Positions 21,149 to 31,977 are shown, counted from the first letter of the stretch. The stretch: 64,000 bases of DNA from Saccharum officinarum (GCA_020631735.1 CM036215.1:10690346-10754345), one strand, 5' to 3'. Notes: generated by a model from the sequence alone, not told the origin. Program-made: numbers and translations.

Positions 21149-23097
21149 TGAAAGCCCAAGTTTGGTTTTGGTAATTAATGACACCAAGTTGCTAATGCCA
21201 TGTGTTAAGTGTTTTGAGTTAGGCATAAGCAACACACGTGATGAAGGAGCATGTGGCATGGAGTGATGGCCACAAGATCACAAGTGGTGGAGATGCACAT
21301 AATATGGTGTACATGATGATCAAGTGGAAGAGAAGGAACTAAGAGCGCAAGGCAAATGTATAACCATAGGGTTTTTCTTTTGCCGGTCTAAGATGAGTAG
21401 AGAAGTGATTGACCGGGTTTAGAATACATAGCCGACTATCAAGAGGGGCAATCACGGTTAGCTCGAAAATCAAGTGCCACTAGATCATTGTCTTGAGCAT
21501 ATGCATTAGGATCTAGTAAAAGAGCTAACATAACGCCTTGAGAAATGATTGTGAAATGCTAACATACATGCACATGGTGGTGTACACTTGGTGGTGTTAG
21601 CACATTTGCGAAGGCGGTGGAGTTTAAGCGGTAGAGAGGGGTTTGGGTTCCTCTCTCCCTCCCGCCGAGCTTGCGAGGCGGGATTCGGCGCTTTTTGGGG
21701 AAGTGAAACGCCTATTTTCTATTGCGCCGGAAGTCGAAAAAGAAACGGAGGCGAACGGAGGTCACTGTGGTGACCGGACGCTGCATCGGACGCGGCCATG
21801 GCTTGACCAGCGCGTCTGGTCAGTTCATTCGGTCAGCGTGCCTAGGGTGAGTGACCGGACGCTGGTCTGGCCTGACCAGCGCGTCCGGTCAGTTCACCTG
21901 TGCGCAGAAGCATAGCGCGCGACCGGCGCGTCCGGTCCTTCACGGGACCGGCGCGTCCGGTCAGGCGTCCAGAAGGGCAGAGAGCAGTGAAGTGGTGATC
22001 GGACGCGCGGCACGTCCGGTCATGTGCGATCGGACGCGTCCGGTCGTGATGGGAGCTTACTGGACTCTGACCAGACGCCAGGTGTGGCGCGTCCAGTCAT
22101 ACGCTAGGGTGCGTCCGGTCATACGCTATGGCGCGTCCGGTCATACGCTAGGGCGCGTCCAGTCATAGCAACGGTAACTTCTGACGCGCACTGTTCACGC
22201 TTGTCCTGTAGTGACCGGACGCGTCCGGTCACCCTGACCGGTGCGTCCGGTCATTCCGTTTTGAACTGTGTCGTCCGTAACGGCTAGCTGCGTACCCTTC
22301 GTTATAAATAGACGTTGGCCGGGGTTTGAGGGTAACTCTTGCATATTTTAAGACCTAGAGACATACTTTGAGCTAGAGAACAACCCCTCCACTCATCTCT
22401 TTGCATTGTTGCACATCTTGAGTGAGATTGAGTGAGATTCAAGTGCATTGCTTGAGAGTTGCATTCTAGAGGCACTTGATCTTTGAGTTGCTGCGGATTT
22501 CTTGTTACTCTTCCGTGTTTCCCGACACGGTAGACGGCTTGGAGCAGCGGAGGTGATTGAGCTCGCAATTGGAGATTGTTGGAACCCTCACCAAGTGTTG
22601 TAAGGGGTTCTTGATCCTTCCCCGCGGGAGTTCACAAATTGGATACTCTAGTGGAGCTCGTGGCTTGGAGGATCCCCATCTTGTGTGCGGTTGTGCGGCG
22701 CCCGCCGAGGGCTCGACTCTTGATAGTCGATTAGCTCACGAACCGACAAGTGGGTGTATCGCCACAACGGGAAGTAGCTTGCCGGGAAGCAAGTGAACCT
22801 CGGGATAAATTCTCTTTCTGAGGATTTCTCTTGTGCGATTGATTGATTGGTACTTCTCATCTCTACACGGCGGTATAATCACTCGAAGCTCTTCTCTTGT
22901 ATTACTTCTTGTTTCTTTCTAGTAGTTGTTGTTGTGTTTAGTGAATAGCTTTGTTATAGACTTGTGTAGGTGGCTTGCTTAGTTAGTTAGAGCTAGTGCA
23001 TTTGCTTCGCCACCTTTCGTACTAACGTGTGGACAAGTAATTCTTGTAGAAGTTTTAATTAGGCTATTCACCCCCCTCTAGCCATTTGGACCTTACA
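21149..23097 (+). mobile_element. Solo LTR, 1.95 kb, perfect TSD
   Basis: Begins TGAAAGCCCAAGTTTGG and ends TTTGGACCTTACA, flanked by gctga on both sides (21144-21148 and 23098-23102). A motif array with units such as GACCGGACGCGTCCGGTC fills about 21765-22255. It is followed at 22302-22310 by the TATA box TATAAATA and then the presumed R/U5 region. The motif ctattcacccccctctag near the 3' end is typical of plant Copia LTRs (SIRE/Maximus-like). There is no internal domain, so this is the product of LTR-LTR recombination. Confidence 0.88.
22085..22165 (+). repeat. 22-bp tandem units inside the LTR
   Basis: About four copies of a unit reading cgcgtccggtcatacgctag, with single-base variants, end in a diverged copy. 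They lie within the larger motif array and about 140 bp upstream of the LTR's TATA box. Confidence 0.8.
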
Positions 23098-23944
23098 GCT
23101 GACCTGACTCTTCCCGCCGCATTAGGTCAGCACGCCCACGCGCAGCGCAACAGCCGACCGGACGCGCCGATCGACGCCAGTGCCCGCGCGTCAGGTCGAG
23201 TCCAGAGATGTTCCAGAGGCGCCCAACAGCGACCGGACGCGTCTGTTTTTCACTGATCGGACTCACACCGCGTCAGGTCTTCATCACGCGTGCTAAGTCA
23301 CCCATGTCAGTGTAGTCACATTCACCGGACGCACTCACCGCGCGCCAGGTCGCAAGTTCACCCTGCGTTCGGTCACTCCATCGACCAAGGCTGAGCCACA
23401 TCTCCACAGCTGATCGGACGCACAGGGCCAGCGTCCGGTCTAGCGTCCGGTCAGCTCCAATGAGCTTCCCGACTTCACCAACTTCTCCACCCTTGCTCAA
23501 ATATGCCAACCACCAAGTGTAACACCTTGTGCACGTGTGTTAGCAAATTTTCACAGATATTTTTAAGGTTGTTAGCACTCCACTAGATCCTAAATGCATA
23601 TGCAATAAGTTAGAGCATCTAGTGACACTTTGACAACCGCATTTTGATATGAGTTTTACCCCTCTTAATAGTACGGCTATCAATTCTAAATATGATTACA
23701 CTCGCTAAGTGTCTCGATCACTAAACCAAAAACTTCTACCACTTATACCTTTGCCTTAAGCTTTTTATTTTTTCTTTCTTCTTTTTCAAGCCGAGCACTT
23801 GATCACCATGGGCTTCACCATCATGATCTTCATCCATTTGCTCCACCACTTGGAATATCTACCAACCTATCTCACATACACTTAGAGCACATATGTTAGT
23901 AGGTAGGGTTTCATCAATTCACCAAAACCAAGCTAGAGCTTTCA

Positions 23945-24754
23945 CCAACTCAGAGGAAGAAGGTGTTGGAGTCGCAGACAGCTTGGCCCCACCCGGTAGA
24001 GGGAGAAAGAAGTAGAGGATGGGGTTATGAGAGAAGGGCATTTTGGACGTTTTCACTGGTCGGGCCCACTTGTCAGCTAGCAAACGGCAAAAACTAGATG
24101 GAAGGTGGATGGAATGGCTTGGGAGGAAAAAAAACTTACGTTCATGGGTGCGACCAAACTTTTTAGTGGCCTGTAGAAAAGGACCATCTTTTTTAATGGT
24201 ACACAGGTAAAACTCTTTTTTTCCTCTCTCGATTCTATCGCATTAATGGGATGGGGAGGGCAGATAGATAACGATGGCGATGGCGCCGTGACCCGGTCTT
24301 TTTTTTCGAAACTCGCCGTGACCCAGTATGGGGAGGAGTGCACCGGTGGTTCTAGAAGCCTGTGGCATGGCTGGCATCCGACGGAGGCGTGCATGGAGAG
24401 CAAAAGAATGAACGGCTGGGATTGGATCACTATGGATCTACAGTGTTTCCAGTCTTGCATGCGGATGGACACTATTGATCAACAGGGATTTTCACCACGT
24501 TTGAAGATCTTTATAGATAAACAATAACACCGATGAAATTCAATCAAGTCATAGCTCGTTGCTATTTAATCTCAGTTATTTACTAATAATTATTGGAATG
24601 CCATCAATGAAACAATCACAATTAAAAGGTCAAACAATGAACCAAAACGTATATGGGCAAAAGTCCTGAATGGCAACACAATTTAAAAAGCGCAAATGGC
24701 AAGAAACAACAATTCATTGGTCTCTTCATACAGACACACATCTGCATTCATCCT
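23945..24754. other. Intergenic, no gene seen
   Basis: Contains the poly(T) stub at 24284-24327 and short frames without domains. Nothing else could be supported. Confidence 0.4.
24284..24327 (-). mobile_element. Minute poly(A) retroposon stub with 14-bp TSD
   Basis: The repeat cgccgtgacccggt (24284-24297) recurs as cgccgtgacccagt (24314-24327), 13 of 14 identical. The 16 nt between are a poly(T) run followed by cgaaact. It has the same design as the stub at 565-612. Confidence 0.55.
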
Positions 24755-25260
24755 ATCATACACGCTAGTCGTCCTCGGTACCATTTTGAACAAAGTAGTT
24801 GTTTACCTTTGGAGATGATTGACAAGTAGGGCAAGGCTGAGCTTGACCATTATGTTCATGCATTTTCAGCATACGCCTATGCAACAACTTGGCGCCATAC
24901 TACCCTTTGATTCATTTGCATTTCCCATTTGTCTAGTTCCTCCTAAGGTACAAGCACACAAGAACACCTGTATGCAAACATGATCAAGTTTTTTCAAGCC
25001 AGTAGGTAGCAGAGAACATTATGTGGTTATTATAGAAAGGTAGCTCACCTCCTCACAAAAGAAAGATAACTCACCTGCTATTGATCGCACGATCACATCG
25101 ATAGCAAAAGTACTCAGAGTTACCACAATGTATCTTATTGCATCCTTCTGTCTTAGATATGGCATCCTGCATTCTGGGCACTGTTTTGAGTCCTTCATAA
25201 TTTTCATATGATGTCCTTGCATATTCCCACATTCTTGGCACTTCTGTATAAAAATGAAGT
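24755..25260 (-). pseudogene. Gene remnant with paired cysteine motifs
   Basis: On the minus strand, about 25250-25130 reads KCQECGNMQGHHMKIMKD then SKQCPECRMPYLRQKDA. About 24890-24760 reads YGAKLLHRRMLKMHEHNG then QAQPCPTCQSSPKVNNYF, ending in a stop. Both segments contain CxxC pairs, suggesting a zinc-ribbon-like protein whose exons survive in order. A frame break sits near 24893, where an upstream segment (ELDKWEMQMNQR) is in another frame. I cannot name the family. It may be a decayed gene or transposon-captured exons. Confidence 0.35.
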
Positions 25261-25512
25261 TAAGAATCAAGATTATTGAGTTCAAAATATGGCTGAGAGT
25301 TGGAGACATAATGGTCTCGACAACCACTCATGCAAAGAGAGTCTGTTCTAGTATCATAAACATCCTAAAAAAATTATCAACAATAAAAAACAAAACAGTG
25401 AACACAACAATGGCAATGCAAATGTATGGAAGAAAAATACAAACCATTCTTATTATTTTTTTATTTTTCCTCTGAAACTCGAAGCAATACCTGATTTAAT
25501 TCACAACCTCGC

Positions 25513-27337
25513 AGGTGGCTTGGGCAAAGCCCCTCGTCCCCACTGCCGGGCCTCCCCCTCCCCACCCCCTTCCCCTCGCCACCGCCGGAGCGCGCCACCG
25601 ATGGCCGGTGGCCACGGGGAGGGCGGCGGCGGGGCGTTTTCTAGCAGCGCGAGCAACTATGGCGGGGTGGTGGTGGCGCTACCGCCGCCTCTGCCCTCCG
25701 GTGGTTCTGGCGTCCGTGGGCCAGGGTTTGCGCGGCTACGGCGACGGTGAAGACAAGGGTGTCGATGCAGGTGCGGCAGTGGCTGCGGCACGGGCCTGTG
25801 CACCTGCTCGGGCGTGGCGGCGAGGCTGCTCTGGCTCCCCTTCCTCTGGATCCAGCCATCCCGCGGCTGCAGCTACTGCCACCCATGTGGATCCAACCGG
25901 AACTTGCCGGTGCAGGCGGCGATGCGGTTGATGCGGCGTGGGGCGATAGTGGAGGGTAGGGGTGGCACGACTTCAAGGCTCTTTGTTTCGGTTGTGCTGG
26001 ATGTGGGCAAGCACCAGCGAAAGCCATGTTGGATCTTCCGGCAATATGACGGCGTCGCCTTCGGGCGTCGTCTTCCTCCTTGGAGGCGTTGTCATGGTGT
26101 TTTCCCACTCCGGCCGGCTGCAGAGGCGCGTCGGCTGTGCCGTGGTGGCGTGGATGACAACGGTTTGCTTGGATGAGTTCCAGTGACGCGGTGGTGTTGT
26201 GGCTAGCAGTTGCCAAGTAGGGACACCAGTGGCGCCATGGTGGTGTGGCTAGAGGAACCTGGCTGCTTCTTGAAGGCCAAGAGGTTGTGGCTCGGCGCGG
26301 TGCGAGGAAGGCAGCAAGGGGGTTGTGGAGGTGTTCATACGATGGCAGCGAGTGGGCAGCAAGGCGCGGCGACGACGACAACGAAGTGGAGGCTCGTGTG
26401 GATGACCCAATCCAACCGAGTGGAGTTTTTTTCCCATTGAGGCTCGTGTCATTGTCCCAATCCGACCGGGTGAGGAGAAGGCCAAGGTGGTGAGTTGTGT
26501 CTCTAAAAGCTTTATGTCCTTGCACGTGGTGCAGCTGAGATTCTGGTGGCGGCGAGACGAAGGTGAAGTTAATGGAGCGGCTCGGTGGTACCAAGTCACC
26601 CCGACGGTGAAGCAAAGCCTGGATCATCGGAGAGTCCAGCGGCGGGAGTGGCGAGGCCCCCGTGCGCTTTAAGGTGGTGTGCCTGAGGAGTGGTGTGTGG
26701 CGGTGGATGTGGTGAGGCCCCCATGTGTTTGAGTTGCCTTGGAGGTCTAGGATCCGGTGCAGTGTTTCAGTCGTTTGGTTTGTAAGGTGCAGCAGCGGTA
26801 CTTCGGCGAGGGGTCCTGCATGGCGGTGGCCTCTTCGGTGTGGTGCGGTGGGCTTCTCTTCTGACTTCTGCCAACGCATGGCCATGGTTGGGAGATTGAC
26901 GATCGTGTGTGCGTGACCTAAAGATGACGACGACATGGTGGGGGAGTTGTGGTACCTTCACGGCTTGCAGCGGACTGCGGCGGCTAGCTCTGCATGGCAG
27001 CGATTGGTTGGCGTGGGACATCGTCAGTAACGATGGCACTTGCAGTGAGGGCTACTTTTTGGCTCTACCCTTGGTTTATGGGGGTGCGACGTGGGGAACT
27101 GTTTGGAGTTGAGTGGAGTTGGTGTGCCTGTGTTGATATCTCAATCCAACCGGCAGTTGTTGAGTCCGAGTGTTGTTGTGCGGTGCGGGTTGAGGTTCTA
27201 GTCCAACTGGCCGCTTTCTTTCCTAAGCTTTGTTGTCGTCGTAGTTTTCTTCCATTTGTTGTTTTTCCCAGTCTGTGTTTACTTATGGTTTTTAATATAA
27301 TCGGCAGCTCTTCTGCCTGGTTCGTTTCAAAAAAAAA
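25513..27337 (+). mobile_element. Poly(A) retroposon, 1.8 kb, with 14-bp TSD
   Basis: attcacaacctcgc at 25499-25512 recurs as attcacaaccttgc at 27338-27351 (13 of 14). The insert ends tcggcagctcttctgcctgg followed by ttcgtttc and a poly(A) run, like LINE 3' ends in grasses. The body is GC-rich and has overlapping open frames on both strands, including a long minus-strand frame at 25641-26936. No reverse transcriptase or endonuclease motif is visible. It is best read as a non-autonomous LINE derivative or a LINE 5' region with an internal deletion. Confidence 0.6.
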
Positions 27338-27438
27338 ATTCACAACCTTGCTTGCTCCACCTGGTCTCATCATTGAATTGTCATGTTCTGCAGGAGAAAC
27401 ACAAATAGCTATCCTTGCCTCTACTCTCCTTCTTGGCA

Positions 27439-27657
27439 ATGGATAAGAGGTCGAATCTGAACCAAATCCTGCAGTCGAACAGGCAGGGAAGGGAAGTGTT
27501 GGCATTGGCATCACCGCGGACGGGAGTAGTTAGTGGTAGTGATGTTAGCATGACAAGGGTGAGGAGCCAGGCTCTTGTGAATGCTATTATAAAACCATCA
27601 AAAAAACAGAAGAGAGTTGTAGAAGCTTTCCCGCCAGTAGTATATGATATAAGTTAA
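27439..27657 (+). CDS. Short open frame, unassigned
   Basis: A 72-codon frame from ATG (MDKRSNLNQILQSNRQGREV...) ends VVEAFPPVVYDIS and stop. It is basic and serine-rich in the middle. An AG acceptor-like site precedes it at about 27391-27393. The composition is more protein-like than in neighbouring frames, but no domain is recognised and no further exon was found. It may be an exon remnant displaced by the retroposon immediately upstream. Confidence 0.25.
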   Translation: MDKRSNLNQILQSNRQGREVLALASPRTGVVSGSDVSMTRVRSQALVNAIIKPSKKQKRVVEAFPPVVYDIS

Positions 27658-28320
27658 TAGATTCATGAATGGTTCAGCACAGGCAGCACAAGGTGAGACT
27701 GATGCAGACAATATGAAAATAGTAGTGTTATATCTAACACTATAAAAACTATGTTCATCCATTTTGCTAAAAATGTAACATAAACAAGGGTATCGCTAGA
27801 CATCTTAGGAACTGCATGGCCTGTTGCCAACATTGTAGAATGCAATGTCTTGTCTCAGGAGTCAGGACTGCATTAAGGTATAACGAACGGATTCATGCAT
27901 ACTGCCTTTCTCCTGCCATCATTCAACATGACACCTCTCGGACAAGTGAAAATTGAACCTTTTAATTTAACCACGTAGAAACAGATTCTAAAAAAGATAG
28001 TTGAAGAACGTACAACAAATTCCTTTGAAGCATGGTGATATTTGAATGCCGTAAAGTTCAATTTCGTTGACAAATGTTATATAATTCATATGAATAATTC
28101 TTATGTTATATTGTTCATATGACTAATATCTTTCCCTGTAGCCCTTCCTCACACGCATTCATAGTTTCAGTGACAATCTAAATAGAAATGAGTGTTCACC
28201 AGTGGTCTTCCAAGAACAATTCGGAGGCTCAGGCTGTTGTGTGAGCATGACACCTGGCCGCAGCCAGTTATCATCATCTGATACAGAGCATCATCATATG
28301 GTGCAGAGCAGAGGTGCACT
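27658..28320. other. AT-rich intergenic, nothing recognised
   Basis: No gene, clear element boundary or RNA gene could be supported on either strand. Confidence 0.4.
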
Positions 28321-29110
28321 CACCTTGCTGATGCTCTGGAGGATGCTTGCCGCCACCGGATAGGATCGATGGTCACGAGGGGCTCTGGCACGCCATAGCA
28401 TCAGCAGCACGTCCAGGCGTGCCGAAGAGCGACGCCTTCTTGGCCAGGGTTGAACCTTGCTGTCCTCCTACTAACCTTTGCCATTATGATTACTACCTTT
28501 GTCACCGGCTCTGCGAGCCAACGTGTCCATGAAGCTCAGCAGCAGCAACAACAAATCCCCATCAAAACCACGATCAACAACCAAGAAAACAACAAAAAGG
28601 GAGAATAAGGCGGCCAAATTGGGTAGTACCTCGAGTAGTAGCTGCTAGACCCGGTCGCCGGTGATAGAACCTGGATGCTACCATTGGTCCCTGGTCTCGC
28701 AGCAGCGGCTTGCTGCCCCCACGCGTCGAGGTTGTGGCAGCGCCCACCTCCTCGGCAGCTGGTGCATTGAGGCCACAGCAGCGCCGCCCGCCCCCATGTC
28801 GAGGTCCTGTCCATCGAGGCAAGCAGTGAGGACGGCGAGGTCAAGGAGGAGCCAGCGAGGGCCAGGGCGAGGGCGCAGGGACGCCGCTCTGCCTCCGCCA
28901 TTGGACAGCCGCGCCGCCTCCGCTGGGACGCCGCATTGAAGGTCGCTGGGCGCCGCCTCCGCTATGGTGGATGTCGTGTGCGGATGGCGGTTCCGTGGTA
29001 GAATCGCACGGGTTGGGGCGATGGCGAATCGCGCGGGGTAGGCGGCGGTTCCGCGGAGCGAGCCGAGTGGGGGCGGGGCGAATCGCTGTTGACGGGGTTA
29101 TTAGCACGGT
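28321..29110 (-). other. GC-rich region with possible minus-strand first exon
   Basis: A minus-strand frame from 28901 (MAEAERRPCALALALAGS...) reads through CTSCRGGGRCHNLDAWGQQ and LSPATGSSSYYS to a plausible donor (gtactac, about 28630). A second segment near 28420-28330 could end at a gtgagt donor. This resembles the GC-rich 5' end of a grass gene. No family is recognised and a complete exon chain could not be assembled. A link to the cysteine-rich remnant at 24755-25260 on the same strand is possible but unproven. Confidence 0.25.
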
Positions 29111-29270
29111 TAATCATGAGAGGCGGGCCGATTAGTTGCTAATCTGATGATAACATCTGGATCTTTTTAGTTGCAGAGAGTAGAAATAATAATGGCTTCT
29201 ATTTTACAAATGGATTCGACACATACACACACATATATTCCAAGTTGTACACTCCTAGTGCTGTGACCTT

Positions 29271-29420
29271 ACGCCTCGTTTGGACTGGAATGGGGATTGG
29301 GATAGGGATACAAGATATTATATCCTACCCATCCGTTCTTTACACCTCATTTAATCCTAGCCATTCATCCATTTCCCTTTCCCTATCCCATCCCCTATAT
29401 CCCAATATCCAAACGGCACC
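29271..29420. mobile_element. Palindromic MITE, ~150 bp
   Basis: The left arm CGTTTGGACTGGAATGGGGA and the right arm, read in reverse (GTTTGGATATTGGGATATAG), with ggga-rich interiors, form an imperfect foldback. It is followed directly by the next element. Confidence 0.65.
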
Positions 29421-29423
29421 TTA

Positions 29424-29881
29424 GAGCATCTCCGAGAGTACCCCAAATTTTATTCCCAAAATATGATGTTTTACCAACTCCCAAAAAGGTATTGGGAAGA
29501 ATAAATAAGATCATCTCCAATAATTTCTAATAATCTACTCTTAAAATAAAAATACAATTTTACATCAGGAATCCTATACTATTTTTAAATTATTCTAACC
29601 ACTTTTATAAATTGTTTCTCTCTTGTATATTTGCATCAGAAACCCTTTACTACTCTTTATTCTTTTCCTACCCTTTCACCTCTAGATTGGGCCACACAAT
29701 ATGCGCGGGAAGACCGATGCGCGCGAGAAAGGGTGCGCGCATTTTTATGCACGATGCTGGCCTGTTTGCCAATTACCAAAAGATGGGGAAGGGATATGGG
29801 GTACTCTTGGAGATGAGTTTTTCTTTTTTTTCCCAAAAAACATGGATGGGGATAGGATATGTGGTACTCTTGGAGATGCTC
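29424..29881. mobile_element. GAGCATCTCC-family MITE, 458 bp
   Basis: The TIRs GAGCATCTCCGAGAGTACC and, at the right end read in reverse, GAGCATCTCCAAGAGTACC differ by one base. The left flank is TTA and the right flank is TAA. The ends resemble those of the element at 16668-17690. No coding capacity is seen. Confidence 0.75.
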
Positions 29882-29884
29882 TAA

Positions 29885-30552
29885 GCCAGTCTCAATGGGG
29901 TTTCATGGGGGTTTTTTATGCACATTAAATGGGGTGCCACATCAGCAGATTTGGAGTTTTTTGCATGAAATGAGGAGAAGAGAGAAGGAAAACATTTCAT
30001 CCCCACGAAACGTATCAGCGTCGTTTCCAAAGACGTCGGAAACCGCACGAAATCCCCACTGAGGGCGTTTGGGCGTTTCATGGGATTGCGTCGTGGGAGG
30101 GAGAGGAGGCCGCTGCCAGAGATGATGGCATCGCGGGCGCCGGCCGCAGGAGGGGAAGCCGGCCACGGGCACGGCCGCGAGCTCCGCCAGCCGCGGGCCG
30201 CGAGCTCCACCGCGCGCGGAGGCTCCGCCTCGCCGGGTGTGGAAGTGGGTGGCATTGAGGCTAGAGAGATGGAGGTCGTCCAGCGCCGCCAGGGTGCTCT
30301 TGCGCGCGCGATTGCTCATATGGGCGCTGGGCCGCTAGCGCGAGTGCGACCAGGGACGCCCTCGCCGCTGAACACCCATGGCCAGTGTCGTCCGCCTGGG
30401 TTGGATGAGTCCGACGAGGAGGAAGTAGAGACGGGTGGGACCCACGAAAGCCAAAAAATATATATGAAACTGTGCAATAAAACTATGCACTGAGAGAGAG
30501 ACCTGTTTCACGTCTTGAAAACTGGGAGGTGGAACCTCCCACTGAGACTGGC
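29885..30552. mobile_element. GCCAGTCTCA-family element with GC-rich cargo
   Basis: Left end GCCAGTCTCAATGGGG; right end read in reverse GCCAGTCTCAGTGGGAGG. It begins exactly at the TAA that ends the preceding MITE and is followed by ctta. The interior has a GC-rich stretch (about 30085-30440) with an open plus-strand frame (30080-30493) that may be captured sequence; no domain is recognised. Confidence 0.6.
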
Positions 30553-30866
30553 CTTAGGGCACTGTGGCTTACTTTCCCCGTAATAACGTCAACAATGTGC
30601 ACACGCAGATTAATACAGCATTATATCTAACACATGCCATGGAAAAACACGTCATAGAATGTCATAGGGTCGCCTTACAAAAGCATAACATAGTAGAAAC
30701 GATGGCTCCTAGCTAGTGCACACATATGCATGCCTTACAGGACAACCAGGCTCACACAACTTTGGTTCCCAAGCATAACCTGTTTGTTACAGATTGGCTG
30801 ATGATTGGACCATACACATAACTTATTCAGGGTTGCTGATAACGATTAGTCCACCACATAACTTAT

Positions 30867-31977
30867 TCAGGCCAGGTTGCTCTCATATCCTGTACCCTTA
30901 GGGTGGCCATCTTTGCTCTCATCTCCCGTACCCTCAGGGCAGCCATCTTCTTTGAAGAACATCGGTGACTCGGAGTAAGGCATATCATCGAGGTAGTCAA
31001 TGAGAGGATAAAAGCAGAGCTCACGTAGCTTCCCATCAGCAAATTGGTTGAACCCGGATTTGTAGGGCAGATTAGCCTTGTTAACACGGTCCACCCTGAG
31101 TGCAGTCGCCTTGAATTTGGGGAAGCAGCGAACCATCTCGTCATGGTCACGCTCCTGGTTGAAATCCTTACACCAGCGCTCGTACAAGGCCCACAAGGCT
31201 TCATCTGATTCAAGGTCCTTGTCATCCACCACAAAGTGCACGATATCTAGAAAATCAGTTAAAGAGATGTTAAGTGTGGAGATGCCTGGATCATTTCTAT
31301 GTTACGAGAAAAATGATGTCAACTCAAAATTTGCCTTAGCTTTTTGATTCACATTTTTCTCTCTCTATATAAAGGCTAAGTAATAAACCTCGCATATGTC
31401 ACATGACCTCCAAATACGAGGTGGAAAAGATATCGAATTGAGATTTCCCTTTTGCTCCATCCTAAAAATAATCATTCATAACAAAAGGCTAACCGTGAAC
31501 CTCGCCTCTAATACAATACTGTATGAACTGTTGTTGTTCTGAGATTCACCCACACACACAGTCATGCCATGCCCTATTAAATAAATCTTCAAAAATACTG
31601 TAACGTTGGATTCAGCTGCAATGGATTACCTACCCTATTTAATAATAATAAATACGTACTGCAGTAGTGGATTATAGCAGTACAAGGATTATCTAGCCAG
31701 TAGAGCTAAATCGTATGGATAAGGAAAATACAAGATTACCTTCGTCGGTGGTGCTGGAGACGTCGGAGGCGGGCGGTGACGGTGCGTCGGTGTGGGAGGA
31801 CATGGCTCTACCAAGGGGCGGGGCGTCGACGACAGAACCACCGCGGAGGAAGGACAGGCGGCGGCTCCGCGGCAGATCTGAGGGGGCTGCACCGCCTGAG
31901 CCCAAGCGAGCCATCGGCGCTGTAACATGGCGGGCGGCGCGAGCAAAGCCACGGGAGACCCGCAGGAGGGACGCCAT
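30867..31977 (-). CDS. I29-like cathepsin-propeptide protein without protease
   Basis: Two exons, 31977-31740 and 31246-30867, joined at a phase-1 GT-AG intron, give 205 aa. The N-terminus (MASLLRVSRGFARAARHV) is rich in R, A and S and lacks acidic residues, like an organelle presequence. Residues about 80-150 read DEALWALYERWCKDFNQ, then FPKFKATALRVDRVNK and YKSGFNQFAD. This matches the I29 inhibitor domain that forms the propeptide of papain-like cysteine proteases (the ERFNIN-type helix and the NxFAD motif). The protein stops about 50 residues later, with a G/E/S-rich tail containing two similar blocks (CPEGTGDESK, HPKGTGYES), so no C1 peptidase domain follows. Grass genomes hold stand-alone I29 proteins; inhibition of cysteine proteases is a plausible role, not shown. 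A TATA box and a clean leader upstream support a live gene. Confidence 0.85.

Larger units (their letters stand above)
20930..23944 (-). mobile_element. Older truncated LTR, host of a nested LTR
   Basis: Segments 20930-21148 and 23103-23944 join into one minus-strand LTR of the same family as 2026-4447. They share the rccggacgcg motif array, the 'accaccaagtgta' block (about 23510), the cccctcttaatagtacggc block (about 23658) and the worn end ccaagctagagctttca at 23944. The part that should lie below 20930 is missing, so it is truncated. It is split by the plus-strand LTR at 21149-23097. Confidence 0.7.

Noticed and set aside
21765..22255. CRISPR-like repeat array
   Set aside because: Repeats are variable, overlapping and palindromic with no uniform spacers, and they lie in an LTR of a plant nuclear genome.
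25641..26936. 431-codon minus-strand open frame
   Set aside because: It is antisense to a GC-rich retroposon, has low-complexity H/P/R/S composition and shows no domain, start context or splice support. High GC alone produces such frames.
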